Assembly: GCA_028291985.1 (NCBI GenBank)
Contig: JAQGNE010000085.1
Location: 1-64,000 of the forward strand
DNA: 64,000 nt
From: Polaromonas sp.
Lineage (GTDB): Bacteria > Pseudomonadota > Gammaproteobacteria > Burkholderiales > Burkholderiaceae_C
Direction: 5' to 3'
Below, in pieces: positions 50,542 through 60,686 of this stretch (position 1 is its first letter; every line of letters begins with the position of its first letter). The translations under genes and the position numbers were made by a program. The notes below the pieces were generated by a model. It made no database searches. It had not been told where the DNA came from and worked only from the letters and a program-made list of their open reading frames with translations.

Positions 50542-51970
50542 GGTGCCGTCCCTCATCATTGTTATTGAGCTGCCTGACCGGAGCTGCCGCCGCGAGTGCC
50601 TGGAGCACTCTCTCCATCTTCATGAAGCGCGAACCCTTCACCAGTACGCTGCCGATGCCGGGCAGGGCCTCCAGCAGCGCCGCATTGAGCGCATCAATGT
50701 GGTCAAAATGCCGCCCCGGGCCAAAGCTTGCGGCTGCGCCGGCAGACTGCTCCCCCAGGGTAAAAAGGTTTTGCACGCCACGCTCGCGGGCATAAAACCC
50801 CGCTTCCGCATGAAAGGCAGGACCGTTGGTTCCCACTTCGCCCATGTCGCCCATCACCAGCAGTTGCGGACCCGGCAGCGCGGCCAGCATGTCGATGGCG
50901 GCACGCATCGAGTCCGGATTGGCGTTATACGTGTCATCCACAGCACTGATGCGGTGGCTGCCGATGTTGAGTGTGAACGCGCGCGAGCGGCCCTTGACAG
51001 GGACAAAAGCGCCAAGACCAGCGCCGACGCAGCCTAGCGGTGCGCCTGCGGCCAATGCACAGGCGGCAGCGGCCAGCGCGTTCTTGACGTTATGCAGGCC
51101 GGCAATTCCGAGCGCAAGCTCAACCGGTCCGCACGGCGTTGCCATCCTGACGTGCCAGCCTTCGCCAGTCCACTTCGCCTGGGCTGTGACGTCGGCCGCC
51201 AGCGGACGGTCTGCAGGCGCGGAAAACGTCATGCGCTGGCGACCGGAGGCGAGCCTGGTCCATAGGCTGGAATAGTCGTCATCCAGAGGAAATACTGCGG
51301 TACCGCCTGCGCCCAGGGAATCGATCACCGCGCCGTTTTCATGCGCAACCGCTTGCACAGTCGCCATGAATTCGAGGTGCTCGCGCTGCGCATTGTTGAC
51401 AAGCGCGACGGTGGGACTCGCAAGCCCTGCAAGATACGCAATCTCGCCAGGATGGTTCATGCCCAATTCGACCACCGCAGCAGCATGGGTCTCGCGCAGG
51501 CGAAGCAGCGTCAGCGGAACCCCGATACCGTTGTTGAGGTTGCCCTCGGTGGCGAAAGCGGCATCCTGCTTCCAGCTTCGCAGGATCGCAGCAATCATCT
51601 GGGTGACGGTTGTCTTGCCATTGCTGCCGGTAACTGCAATCAGTGGCAGGTCAAACTGCGCGCGCCAGCAGGCGGCAAGCTGCCCAAGCGCCAGCCTGGA
51701 ATCAGCAACCTCCAAGCCCGGCAGGCCAGCGGCACCCAGCCCGCCATGCGCCAGGGCTGCAGAGGCACCACGGTCTTTTGCCTCGGACAGGAAATGGTTG
51801 GCATCAAAGCGCTCACCCTTCAGGGCTACAAACAGGTCGCCGGGCTGCAGTGTGCGGGTGTCGGTATGCACCCGGCTCACGGGCGTGGCCATCGGGCCTT
51901 GTGTCGTCACGGCAAGCCCTGCCTGGCTTAGCCAGTCAGCAACCTGTTGCAGGGTCATCATGGCGCTCAT
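50531..51970 (-). CDS. murF: UDP-N-acetylmuramoyl-tripeptide--D-alanyl-D-alanine ligase
   Basis: [36 protein letters not shown]. Confidence 0.97.
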   Translation of the reverse strand: MSAMMTLQQVADWLSQAGLAVTTQGPMATPVSRVHTDTRTLQPGDLFVALKGERFDANHFLSEAKDRGASAALAHGGLGAAGLPGLEVADSRLALGQLAACWRAQFDLPLIAVTGSNGKTTVTQMIAAILRSWKQDAAFATEGNLNNGIGVPLTLLRLRETHAAAVVELGMNHPGEIAYLAGLASPTVALVNNAQREHLEFMATVQAVAHENGAVIDSLGAGGTAVFPLDDDYSSLWTRLASGRQRMTFSAPADRPLAADVTAQAKWTGEGWHVRMATPCGPVELALGIAGLHNVKNALAAAACALAAGAPLGCVGAGLGAFVPVKGRSRAFTLNIGSHRISAVDDTYNANPDSMRAAIDMLAALPGPQLLVMGDMGEVGTNGPAFHAEAGFYARERGVQNLFTLGEQSAGAAASFGPGRHFDHIDALNAALLEALPGIGSVLVKGSRFMKMERVLQALAAAAPVRQLNNNDEGRHHAA

Positions 51971-53466
51971 GCCGCATACCCCTGTTGCTGTCGGGAAGGC
52001 GATCGTGCGTCGATGGCTGCTTCGGCATGCTGCCGGTCGGAAAAGGGGTGCTTCACACCACAGATTTCCTGATAGTCTTCGTGACCCTTGCCGGCTACCA
52101 GCACCACATCGGCAGCCTCGGCACGGAAGATGGCCTGCGAAACCGCCACCGCCCTGTCTTCCAGCACCTCAAACGCTGCGTCCATGTCGAAACCCGAGAC
52201 GATGTCGGTAATGATGTCGGCTGGGTTCTCGCGCCGCGGGTTGTCGCTGGTCACGATGGCATGATCGGCATATTGTTGTGCCACAGCGGCCATCAGCGGC
52301 CGCTTGGATCTGTCCCGGTTACCACCGCAGCCAAACACGCACCACAGACGGCCATGGCGTTCCTGCGCAACCGGCTGTAGCGCAAGCAGGACTTTCTCGA
52401 GCGCATCCGGCGTATGCGCATAGTCGATGACCACCAATGGCGAAGCATCGTGGGTCACGATATCGAGTCGTCCGGGTACCGACCGCAGATCCTGGCAAGC
52501 GCTGACCGCATGGCTCAACGCAATACCCAGAACGCGCATAGCTGCGATAACACCCAGCAGATTGGAGACGTTGTACAAACCCGCAGTACCGACACGCACA
52601 GTGTGCCTTTCGGCGCCTTCGATCACGTCGAATGAAAGATGCCCATCGCTCTGATGGATGTTGCCGGCACACAAGCGCGCTGGATCTTTGATCGATATCG
52701 TCCAGACATCCAGACCAGAGCATGCCAGGTCATCCGCAAGCTCGACACCTTTTGCATCGTCCACATTCAGGACAGCCGCCCTCAGCCCAGGCCAGGCGAA
52801 CAGGCTTTTTTTGGCTTCCCAGTACGCCTGCGTGGAGCCGTGGTAGTCCAGGTGGTCCTGGGTGAAATTGGTAAAGATCGCCAGACTGATTTGCGTGGCG
52901 TCCAGGCGTCGCTCTGCAATCCCGATCGATGACGCTTCAAGCGCACAGGCCGAAAAACCGTTGTCGACAAAGCGCCTGAACTGCTGCTGCAGCAGCACCG
53001 GGTCTGGCGTCGTCAGGCCGTTTAACACCATGGCCCGGGGTTCGCCTATCCCGAGGGTTCCGACAACGCCGCAGCGCAGACCGACCTTGCCCAGGGCCTG
53101 TGCCAGCCACCATGTGGTGGAGGTTTTACCATTGGTTCCGGTCACTGCGACCACCTGCAAGTGCAGGCTGGGCTGATCAAAATAGGCAGCAGCAATGGGC
53201 GCCGCCGCCGCTTTCAAACCCGGATATGTCATTACCCGCTCGCCGTGAAAGCCAAAGCGCTGCGCACCTGCATCTTCGACAAGACACGCAGCCACATCTG
53301 CCGCGAGCGCCTCGGCCACATATTCGCGCCCATCGCGAGCTGCACCCGGCCATGCGATGAACCCGTCGCCAGCACCTGCATGACGGCTGTCCGTGGTGAG
53401 CGTTCCGACCACACGCCCACGCAACCATGCAGCTGCAGCCTCAGGGGAAGTCAGCACCTGGCTCAA
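51967..53466 (-). CDS. murE: UDP-N-acetylmuramoyl-L-alanyl-D-glutamate--2,6-diaminopimelate ligase
   Basis: VAVTGTNGKTSTTWWLAQAL, VTSDNPRRENPADI (DNPR motif for meso-DAP). Confidence 0.97.
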   Translation of the reverse strand: MSQVLTSPEAAAAWLRGRVVGTLTTDSRHAGAGDGFIAWPGAARDGREYVAEALAADVAACLVEDAGAQRFGFHGERVMTYPGLKAAAAPIAAAYFDQPSLHLQVVAVTGTNGKTSTTWWLAQALGKVGLRCGVVGTLGIGEPRAMVLNGLTTPDPVLLQQQFRRFVDNGFSACALEASSIGIAERRLDATQISLAIFTNFTQDHLDYHGSTQAYWEAKKSLFAWPGLRAAVLNVDDAKGVELADDLACSGLDVWTISIKDPARLCAGNIHQSDGHLSFDVIEGAERHTVRVGTAGLYNVSNLLGVIAAMRVLGIALSHAVSACQDLRSVPGRLDIVTHDASPLVVIDYAHTPDALEKVLLALQPVAQERHGRLWCVFGCGGNRDRSKRPLMAAVAQQYADHAIVTSDNPRRENPADIITDIVSGFDMDAAFEVLEDRAVAVSQAIFRAEAADVVLVAGKGHEDYQEICGVKHPFSDRQHAEAAIDARSPSRQQQGYAA

Positions 53467-55196
53467 AATGACTCTGCCACTGACTGGGTGACGATCTGCG
53501 GCGTCACGGAGATGTCGGGCTGCACACCCATCATGCGCAGCGTCTGCTGTACTACGCCGCTAAACACGGGCGCAGCTACCTGGCCACCGTAGTACTGACC
53601 GGCACTGGGCTCATCGATCATCACCGCCACAATGATGCGTGGCGACTCGATGGGTGCCATACCGGTAAACCAGGAACGGTATTTGTTGCTGGCATAGCCT
53701 TTGCCGACCTGCTTATGCGCGGTGCCCGACTTTCCGCCGACGGAATACCCTATCGTCTGGGCCAGCGGCCCTGTGCCGCCTGGCGCGGCGGCCATTTGCA
53801 GCATTTGCCGCACAGCGCGCGCGTTGTCCGCCGAAAAAACCTTGACGCCCGTGGCGGGCTCGCTGCTCTTGAGCATCGTGGCCGGGATCACCTGTCCGTC
53901 GTGTGCAAATGATGTGTAGGAATGGGCCATCTGGAAAAGCGAAGCCGACAAGCCATAGCCATACGACATGGTGGCCTGTTCGACCGGCTTCCAGCTCTTC
54001 CAGGGGCGCAAGCGTCCGGTTACCGCGCCAGGGAACTGGATCTGGGGCTTTTGACCGTAGCCAAGCGCTGTGTAGGTGTCCCACATTTCGTGCGGGGTCA
54101 TCTTTTGCGCAATTTTGAGCGCACCGACATTACTTGATTTCTGTATAACGCCTTCTACCGTCAGTCGGCCATAGTCATGCGTGTCGCTAATCGTGAACCC
54201 ACCAATATTGAAGCGGCCAGGACCGGTCTCGATGACCGTGCGAGGGGTGATGCGCCCCGCTTCCAGCGCCATGCCCACGGTGATGGGCTTCATGGTCGAG
54301 CCCGGCTCGAATGTGTCGGTAATCGCACGGTTGCGTAACTGTTCGCCGGTCAGGTTCTGGCGCCGGTCAGGAACATAGCTTGGGTAGTTCGCCAATGCCA
54401 GCACCTCGCCCGTGATCGTATCCAGGACCACAACGCTGCCGGCCTTGGCCTTGTGCTGCGTGACCGCGTCGCGCAACTTTTGGTAGGCCACAAACTGCAC
54501 CTTGCTGTCCAGGCTGAGCTGGATGTCCTGTCCTTCCACCGGCGGCACCTGCTCACCCATGTCTTCAACCACCCGCCCCAGGCGGTCTTTGATCACGCGC
54601 CGTGAACCCGGCTTGCCGGCCAATTCCTTGTTGAAAGCCAGCTCGATACCCTCCTGGCCCCGATCCTCAACATTGGTGAACCCCACCACATGCGCGGCGG
54701 TTTCCCCTTCAGGGTATTGCCGCTTGTATTCCTTACGCTCATAAACGCCCTTGATGCCCAGAGCAGCGATCTGTTTGGCCACCGGCGCATCAACCTGACG
54801 CTTCAGCCAGACGAAATTTTTATCCTCATTGGACAGTTTTTTCGTCAGCTCGGCCAGCGGCATCACCAACAGACGAGCCAGTTCAGCACGTTGTCTGGGG
54901 CTCGCCTCGACATCTTCGGGAATGGCCCATATGCTGGGCGCGGGCACGCTGGACGCAAGGATAAGGCCGTTGCGGTCCAGGATGCGGCCGCGGTATGCGG
55001 GCAGCTCCAGGGTGCGGGCAAACCGTACCTCCCCCTGACGTTGGAAAAAATCGTTGCCAAATACCTGGATATAGGCCGCGCGGCAGGCCAGACCGCCAAA
55101 AGCCAGCGCAATGCCTGCCACAATGAATTTGCTGCGCCAGACCGGTGTCTTGCTGGCAAGCAGAGGGCTTGCGCTATAGAGAACACTCCTGCTCAT
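53463..55196 (-). CDS. ftsI: Peptidoglycan D,D-transpeptidase FtsI (PBP3)
   Basis: FEPGSTMKPITVGMAL (SxxK), SSNVG, KSGTAHK motif. Confidence 0.98.
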   Translation of the reverse strand: MSRSVLYSASPLLASKTPVWRSKFIVAGIALAFGGLACRAAYIQVFGNDFFQRQGEVRFARTLELPAYRGRILDRNGLILASSVPAPSIWAIPEDVEASPRQRAELARLLVMPLAELTKKLSNEDKNFVWLKRQVDAPVAKQIAALGIKGVYERKEYKRQYPEGETAAHVVGFTNVEDRGQEGIELAFNKELAGKPGSRRVIKDRLGRVVEDMGEQVPPVEGQDIQLSLDSKVQFVAYQKLRDAVTQHKAKAGSVVVLDTITGEVLALANYPSYVPDRRQNLTGEQLRNRAITDTFEPGSTMKPITVGMALEAGRITPRTVIETGPGRFNIGGFTISDTHDYGRLTVEGVIQKSSNVGALKIAQKMTPHEMWDTYTALGYGQKPQIQFPGAVTGRLRPWKSWKPVEQATMSYGYGLSASLFQMAHSYTSFAHDGQVIPATMLKSSEPATGVKVFSADNARAVRQMLQMAAAPGGTGPLAQTIGYSVGGKSGTAHKQVGKGYASNKYRSWFTGMAPIESPRIIVAVMIDEPSAGQYYGGQVAAPVFSGVVQQTLRMMGVQPDISVTPQIVTQSVAESF

Positions 55197-55483
55197 GGCG
55201 TACGCGCCGTTACAGCGTTCTCTTTTTGTGACACATATTCGGTGATTGCAGGGGTGGCTGTACGCATCTGCAACCGCTCTTTGGCCAGCTTTTCCACACG
55301 AAGCGGTGTGGCCTGCGACCGTTTCTCGATTTGCAGCCCCTTGTTGTCGATTTCCAATCTGCGCGCCTGCGCTTGAGCTCGCTCAAGCTCCACATATAGC
55401 CGGCGGGACTCATACTGGGTGTGAACCAGATAAAGTGCGCTGGCCATCGCAGCCAGCAGCAGGATCAGGCTGAAGCGGGTCAT
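55193..55483 (-). CDS. ftsL: Cell division protein FtsL
   Basis: Short bitopic protein with coiled coil between rsmH and ftsI. Confidence 0.92.
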   Translation of the reverse strand: MTRFSLILLLAAMASALYLVHTQYESRRLYVELERAQAQARRLEIDNKGLQIEKRSQATPLRVEKLAKERLQMRTATPAITEYVSQKENAVTARTP

Positions 55484-56397
55484 GCGGCCACTTCGGTTCG
55501 TTCGGCAATACGCATGACGGCACTGCGGGCGCGCGGATTGGCCGAGATTTCTGCCTCACCCGGCTTGATGCGGCCCAGAGCCTTGAGACGCATGGGCTTT
55601 GGGGCGGCAAATGGCGCGCGCCGGTCATAGACCTCACGCGACTGCTCCGCGATGAATTGCTTGACGATCCGGTCTTCCAGTGAATGAAAGCTGATGACCA
55701 CCAGCCGGGCCGCTGGCTGCAGCACCCGCAATGAAGCCGCTAGCGCCTGCTGCAGCTCCTCAAGCTCGGCGTTGATAAAAATCCGAAAGGCCTGAAAGGT
55801 GCGCGTTGCCGGGTCCTTGCCCGGCTCGCGGGTCTTGACCGCGCCTGCCACGATCTCGGCCAGTTCGGCGGTCCCTCGGACCGGCCCCTTGACCGATCGA
55901 TGATGGTCAATCGCCTTTGCAATATGGCCAGCAAACCGCTCCTCGCCGTAGTCACGGATGACCTCCGCCATGCTTTCCACCGTCGCATCTTCCAACCACT
56001 GGGCCAGGCTTTGTCCCCGTGTCGTGTCCATGCGCATATCCAGAGGACCGTCTGCACGAAACGAAAATCCCCGCGCCGGATTGTCGATCTGCGGCGAACT
56101 TATGCCAAGATCCATCAACAGGCCGGAAGCACAAGACATGGGCATATCGGATAGGTGGGTGAAACCTTGATGACGAATCGAGAATCGGGCATCGGCAATC
56201 GTGGCTGCATCGGCCACGGCCTCGGTGTCCTTGTCGAAAGCCGTCAAATGCCCAACGCCCGACAATCGTGACAGGATCAGGCGCGAGTGCCCTCCCCGGC
56301 CAAAGGTTGCGTCGATGTAATGTCCGTCGGGGTTGATCTGAAGCGCTTCGATGGCTTCGTTCAACAAGACGGTGCGGTGTGTCCATAGGTCTTGCAC
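55480..56397 (-). CDS. rsmH: 16S rRNA (cytosine1402-N4)-methyltransferase RsmH
   Basis: [47 protein letters not shown]. Confidence 0.98.
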   Translation of the reverse strand: MQDLWTHRTVLLNEAIEALQINPDGHYIDATFGRGGHSRLILSRLSGVGHLTAFDKDTEAVADAATIADARFSIRHQGFTHLSDMPMSCASGLLMDLGISSPQIDNPARGFSFRADGPLDMRMDTTRGQSLAQWLEDATVESMAEVIRDYGEERFAGHIAKAIDHHRSVKGPVRGTAELAEIVAGAVKTREPGKDPATRTFQAFRIFINAELEELQQALAASLRVLQPAARLVVISFHSLEDRIVKQFIAEQSREVYDRRAPFAAPKPMRLKALGRIKPGEAEISANPRARSAVMRIAERTEVAA

Positions 56398-56406
56398 CGT
56401 CGTCTT

Positions 56407-56835
56407 TCAGAAGGAAAAATCTTTGAAGACGTCTGGCATGGGGCCCTGGGTGTTTTCAGCCTCCTGCGCTGCATAGGTTGCAGCGTCCCAGAGTTCGAAA
56501 TAACTACCCATGCCGAGCAGCACCGTGTCCTTGGTAATGTGTGCGGCAGCCCGCAATTCTGGCGACACCAGAACACGGCCTGTCGCGTCCATTTCCACAT
56601 CCATCGCATTGCCCAGAAACACCCGCTTCCACCATTGAGCCTGCATAGGGAGCGCAGCTATACGGTCCCGAAATTTCTCCCACTCTGCACGCGGAAAGAT
56701 CATGACGCATCCGTGTGGATGCTTGGTCATGGTCAGGCGGCTCGCGCTGGAGGCGCTCAGGACGTCGCGATGCCGGGTCGGCACAGACAGCCGACCTTTG
56801 GTATCGAGAGCAACGAACGAAGCGCCTTGAAACAC
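56407..56835 (-). CDS. mraZ: Transcriptional regulator MraZ
   Basis: (V)FQGASFVALDTKGRLSVPTRHRDVL; GTG start at 56835 fits family start. Confidence 0.95.
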   Translation of the reverse strand: MFQGASFVALDTKGRLSVPTRHRDVLSASSASRLTMTKHPHGCVMIFPRAEWEKFRDRIAALPMQAQWWKRVFLGNAMDVEMDATGRVLVSPELRAAAHITKDTVLLGMGSYFELWDAATYAAQEAENTQGPMPDVFKDFSF

Positions 56836-56860
56836 AGCTTTAAAACCCCTGAAAAGCACA

Positions 56861-56890
56861 TTTCACCACCAAATTGCACTTCCTCCCACT
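56861..56890 (-). promoter_or_regulatory. MraZ-type operator: three direct decamers upstream of mraZ
   Basis: Minus strand agtgggagga-agtgcaattt-ggtggtgaaa: three GTGG/GTGC-starting repeats with exact 10-bp period. Confidence 0.7.
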
Positions 56891-57175
56891 TTATCAGGAA
56901 AGGTTTACCAGTCATGTCATTTGAAACAAACTTTTTCAACGAAATCAACGACTTAGGCGTGTCCGAAAAACGAATTTAAGTAAATCTGCTTATGGAGCAA
57001 GTACTTACGCCGAACACTGAAGGTGTTGCGTTAAGCGGGGCAGTAAGCTTGTGGCGCTTGAAAATACCGCCGGCAACGGTAAATGAGCAAGCGCTACCGC
57101 AAAGCAGCAGATTTTTGAAGGATGGGCCGCAGTCGAGCCTGCTTTTTGAGGCTGTGCTGGCGACTGATTTTGGCG

Positions 57176-59038
57176 TCAGTCTGTGCGTGTCACAACACGC
57201 GCATGCTCGGTGATACCGATGACATTGAAGAATGCCGCGACCAGACGATTGACGTCCGAGAACTGCACCACACGGTTTTCTGCCTGGCGGGCGGACACCC
57301 AGTTCAGCAAAGTACCCGCAGCCGAGAAATCCACCCGAATCAGTTTGCCGCATGAAATGATCATCACATCGGCGCCCATCAACTTTGCTTCCAACTGATC
57401 AAGCACGCCAATGGCATCGCCCTGCACCAGGCCAGAGAGCTCGATCGAAATGGTCTGCGTCTGACCCATACGTGAGTGTGATCCTTCCATCTGGGTATCG
57501 CCATCCATGCCGCTCAAGCCAGAATGCATGGAGTCTCCGTACACCTCGCCAATGATGGTGCGGCCCGCGATGGCGGCGCCTTCGGGATCAAGCGGCTTGA
57601 AGTCGCACCGCGCGCTTTCCCAGGCGGGCGGAGAAAGCTCGTAGGTCACGCAAAAATCAAGGGCGGTGAGCTCGAACTCGTCAGGCCTGTGCGTGACGCG
57701 CAACACATCGAGACGCAACCTCCACCATTCCTGGGACGTTTCCGGTTCACCAGAGGGCGTCAACTTTTCCAGCGTCTTCTGCAGCTGGCTTTCGCCGATA
57801 AAGCGAAGCTGCACCGGCTCCGACGCCCACCCCTGAAACACCTGAGTGAGCGGCTCGACGGCGGCGATATCTATGGTTTTCAGGTTGCTCCAGTCCAGCC
57901 GCCAGGGCATGGCTGCCCTGGCCAGCGCGGCCCGCAACGTGGCTACCGTCTGAATGCCCAGGGTGGACGGACATATCCAGTCTGCGACCGGACCGCTGCC
58001 CCCGGTCTTTTTTTCGCTGTTTGCCAACTGCTTGACCATGCCGGGCATGGAAAACCACTGAGGCGCTGACCGGTCAAAGCGTTCGAGGTACTCAATAGCC
58101 GCGTTTTCAAATTTGTCCTGCTGATCGGTTGCCCGGTAGAGGTCGAACAAGGCCATCCAGGTTTCGGAATGGCCTACCCGCGATCCGTTGAGGCTCAGCA
58201 TGTCCAGCAGGCCAGCCTCGGCACCAGCGTCATCTCCGTTAGCAAACTGGATGGACGCCTCTTCAAGTTCCGCATCATGAGCAACTTCGGCAACATCGAC
58301 TGCGGCGATATTGGCCGATGTGAATACCGACCCGCCGTTGTCGTAACTACCGCCGTCCCAGGACAAACCCTCGGCGGGCCCGCTTTTCGCCACTCGGGTG
58401 GCAACCATGGGACCGCGCGTTGGCAAGAAAACATCGGGCGCGAAGCCATTCACAACCGGCTTCATGCCGGACATCGAATCAGCATCAGTCGCCCGGGGTG
58501 GCCGGTTGGTGGCTTGCTGCTCCAATCCAATCGGCTCGGTCGCGTCAAAAGCGGCGGGCTGTTGCATGCTCACCAGCGGTGCAGACGCAACACGGGCTGG
58601 CGCCGGATTGTACAGAGGAGGGGCTGCGCTGCGAGGCGCACCCTGCGACGGTGCACCCAGAGAATCGAGCGATGACCGTGGACTTGTTTTCCACCACTGC
58701 ATCGACATCTGCGCCTCGATTTCGTCGATTTTCTTGAGCGTGTTGGCCCGGTCATCAGGCCGGGACGGCATGCTGCTCTGAAAAAAAGAGGGCCGGCCGG
58801 CTTGATCCTGCCCCACGATAGCCTCACGCTTTCTCATCTTGCGCAGCATGTCGAACTCACGCTTTCGCACAAAGTCGTTACGCCGCTTGCGCTCGATCAT
58901 TTCCTTGAGCAACTGCTTGCTCACGGCCTCGTCGCGGTGAGCATCCTTGCCGTCAAGGTCTGACCAGCTCGTTGCGGGGTTGCGTACGAACTTGACGACT
59001 TTCGACAGGAGGCCGGAGGCGGTCTCTTCTTTGGACAT
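57176..59038 (-). CDS. STAS-like domain-containing protein (620 aa)
   Basis: C-terminal DVMIISCGKLIRVDFSAAGTLLNWV resembles STAS; disordered N-terminal half. Confidence 0.78.
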   Translation of the reverse strand: MSKEETASGLLSKVVKFVRNPATSWSDLDGKDAHRDEAVSKQLLKEMIERKRRNDFVRKREFDMLRKMRKREAIVGQDQAGRPSFFQSSMPSRPDDRANTLKKIDEIEAQMSMQWWKTSPRSSLDSLGAPSQGAPRSAAPPLYNPAPARVASAPLVSMQQPAAFDATEPIGLEQQATNRPPRATDADSMSGMKPVVNGFAPDVFLPTRGPMVATRVAKSGPAEGLSWDGGSYDNGGSVFTSANIAAVDVAEVAHDAELEEASIQFANGDDAGAEAGLLDMLSLNGSRVGHSETWMALFDLYRATDQQDKFENAAIEYLERFDRSAPQWFSMPGMVKQLANSEKKTGGSGPVADWICPSTLGIQTVATLRAALARAAMPWRLDWSNLKTIDIAAVEPLTQVFQGWASEPVQLRFIGESQLQKTLEKLTPSGEPETSQEWWRLRLDVLRVTHRPDEFELTALDFCVTYELSPPAWESARCDFKPLDPEGAAIAGRTIIGEVYGDSMHSGLSGMDGDTQMEGSHSRMGQTQTISIELSGLVQGDAIGVLDQLEAKLMGADVMIISCGKLIRVDFSAAGTLLNWVSARQAENRVVQFSDVNRLVAAFFNVIGITEHARVVTRTD

Positions 59039-59077
59039 TAACGAATTCTGCGTGCTTTTTAATGTCTATGGAAGAGG

Positions 59078-60298
59078 TTAATCCCCAAACATCTTCTGCT
59101 TGAGCTCCCGCCGCTGCTGTGCTTCCAGAGACAGGTTGGCCGTCGGCCGAGCGATGAGCCTGCCCACGCCAATCGGCTCGCCGGTTTCGTCGCAGTAGCC
59201 GTAATCGCCCGAGTCGATGCGGGCGATGGATTGCTCGATTTTTTTAAGCAACTTGCGTTCACGGTCGCGCGTGCGCAACTCAAGCGCATGCTCTTCCTCA
59301 ATGGTGGCGCGGTCAGCCGGGTCCGGCACGACAACCGTGTCCTCACGCAGATGCTCGGTGGTCTCGCCCGCACTGTTATGAATTTCCTGTTTCAGGATCG
59401 ACAGCTTGTGGCGAAAGAAAGCCATTTGCTTGTCGTTCATGTATTCGGAATCAGGCATGGCCTTGACCTCGTCGTCGGTCAATGCCTCGGCAGCTGTGGT
59501 TTTCCAGTTGTTGGCCAGCTTCGGGTCTTTCTTGGCTGCAACATGCGGAGGAGGAGCGATCACGCGCTCGGTCATCGTCGAGTAGCTGGCCTTGGCGGCA
59601 TCCGGGGCGTGGGTGGGCACCATAGGTGCGGGTGGGGGCAGCTGGGAAGGAGCGCGAGCGGAACTTCGCCTTCCGGGCTTCAAAGCCGGTGCTGAGGTCA
59701 TGGTGATGGGTCTTTCGGCAGATGTTGGCGCCGGCCTGGCGGCTGGTGCCGGCGCAGGCGTCGCAGCCTTGGGAGCTGCTGCTGGCGCGGATTTGGTTTG
59801 AACTATCGGCTTGACCGGCGCGGGCGCCTGAGCGGTCTTGACGGGCTTGATCGTTTTTTCAGCAGGGCCGGGCGTACCCTTGACCACCGCCTTTTTGGCA
59901 GTTGCCGGAACGGGCGCCTTTGCAGGCGCGCCGGCCGGCGCTTTCACGGTGTTGGCGGCCTTGGCTTTCAGCGGTGCATTTGCCGGGGCATTGACCGATG
60001 TTTTTGCCGCACCTGCGGTGCCCGCAGAAGATTTGGATAGCGAGCCTTTGGGGGAAGGCTTCACAGTGGGCTGGGGTTTGCCGGATTTGGCTGCTTTTGC
60101 CGAAACTGCCGCTTTACCGGGTACGGCTGCCTTCGCTGACTTGACCGCGGTATCGGCCGTCGTCCTGACCGCCGCCTTGGCAGGTTTTTCTGCCGCTTTC
60201 GTCGGCTTCGCCAGCGGCTTTGCGGCAGTTTTCGGCTTGCTAGCAACCGTCGCTGTGGCCTTTGCTGGCTTGACGGTCTTTTTGGCTGGGGCTTTCAC
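59078..60298 (-). CDS. dksA: DksA-like RNA polymerase-binding protein with long Ala/Lys/Pro-rich N-terminal extension
   Basis: MPDSEYMNDKQMAFFRHKLSILKQEI...YGYCDETGEPIGVGRLIARPTANLSLEAQQRRELKQKMFGD; GTG at 60298 fits VKAPAKKTVKPAKA. Confidence 0.9.
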   Translation of the reverse strand: MKAPAKKTVKPAKATATVASKPKTAAKPLAKPTKAAEKPAKAAVRTTADTAVKSAKAAVPGKAAVSAKAAKSGKPQPTVKPSPKGSLSKSSAGTAGAAKTSVNAPANAPLKAKAANTVKAPAGAPAKAPVPATAKKAVVKGTPGPAEKTIKPVKTAQAPAPVKPIVQTKSAPAAAPKAATPAPAPAARPAPTSAERPITMTSAPALKPGRRSSARAPSQLPPPAPMVPTHAPDAAKASYSTMTERVIAPPPHVAAKKDPKLANNWKTTAAEALTDDEVKAMPDSEYMNDKQMAFFRHKLSILKQEIHNSAGETTEHLREDTVVVPDPADRATIEEEHALELRTRDRERKLLKKIEQSIARIDSGDYGYCDETGEPIGVGRLIARPTANLSLEAQQRRELKQKMFGD

Positions 60299-60686
60299 GG
60301 CTTGTCTCCTCTGGGAATCTGCTTGCGGGTGAACCTCGATTGCGCTGGCCCGACCGGATCGATCGCGCCCTTTTCTGCCTGTATCACCCTGCGCCTGTGC
60401 TGCTTGTCCCTCTCGGCTGGAGACTTTCCCCTCAGCGGCGGCCGGGCTTGCCCTCAGGGCGTCCTGACCGGCGCGCGATTGTAGCGACTCATCCGAGCCC
60501 GGCAAGCTTCTGAAACCCAACCGTTGGAGAATCGATACAAACATTAGGCACCACCCACATGACCCGCTGGTTTCACTCGCCGCCACCCGTGCCGGCATGT
60601 AACCCTTGCGTTGGCACCGCAAGAATCGTCATCACCCGGCATGGACTGCCGTGAAGCGCCTTCGCGCAAAGTGCGGACAGCCTAAC

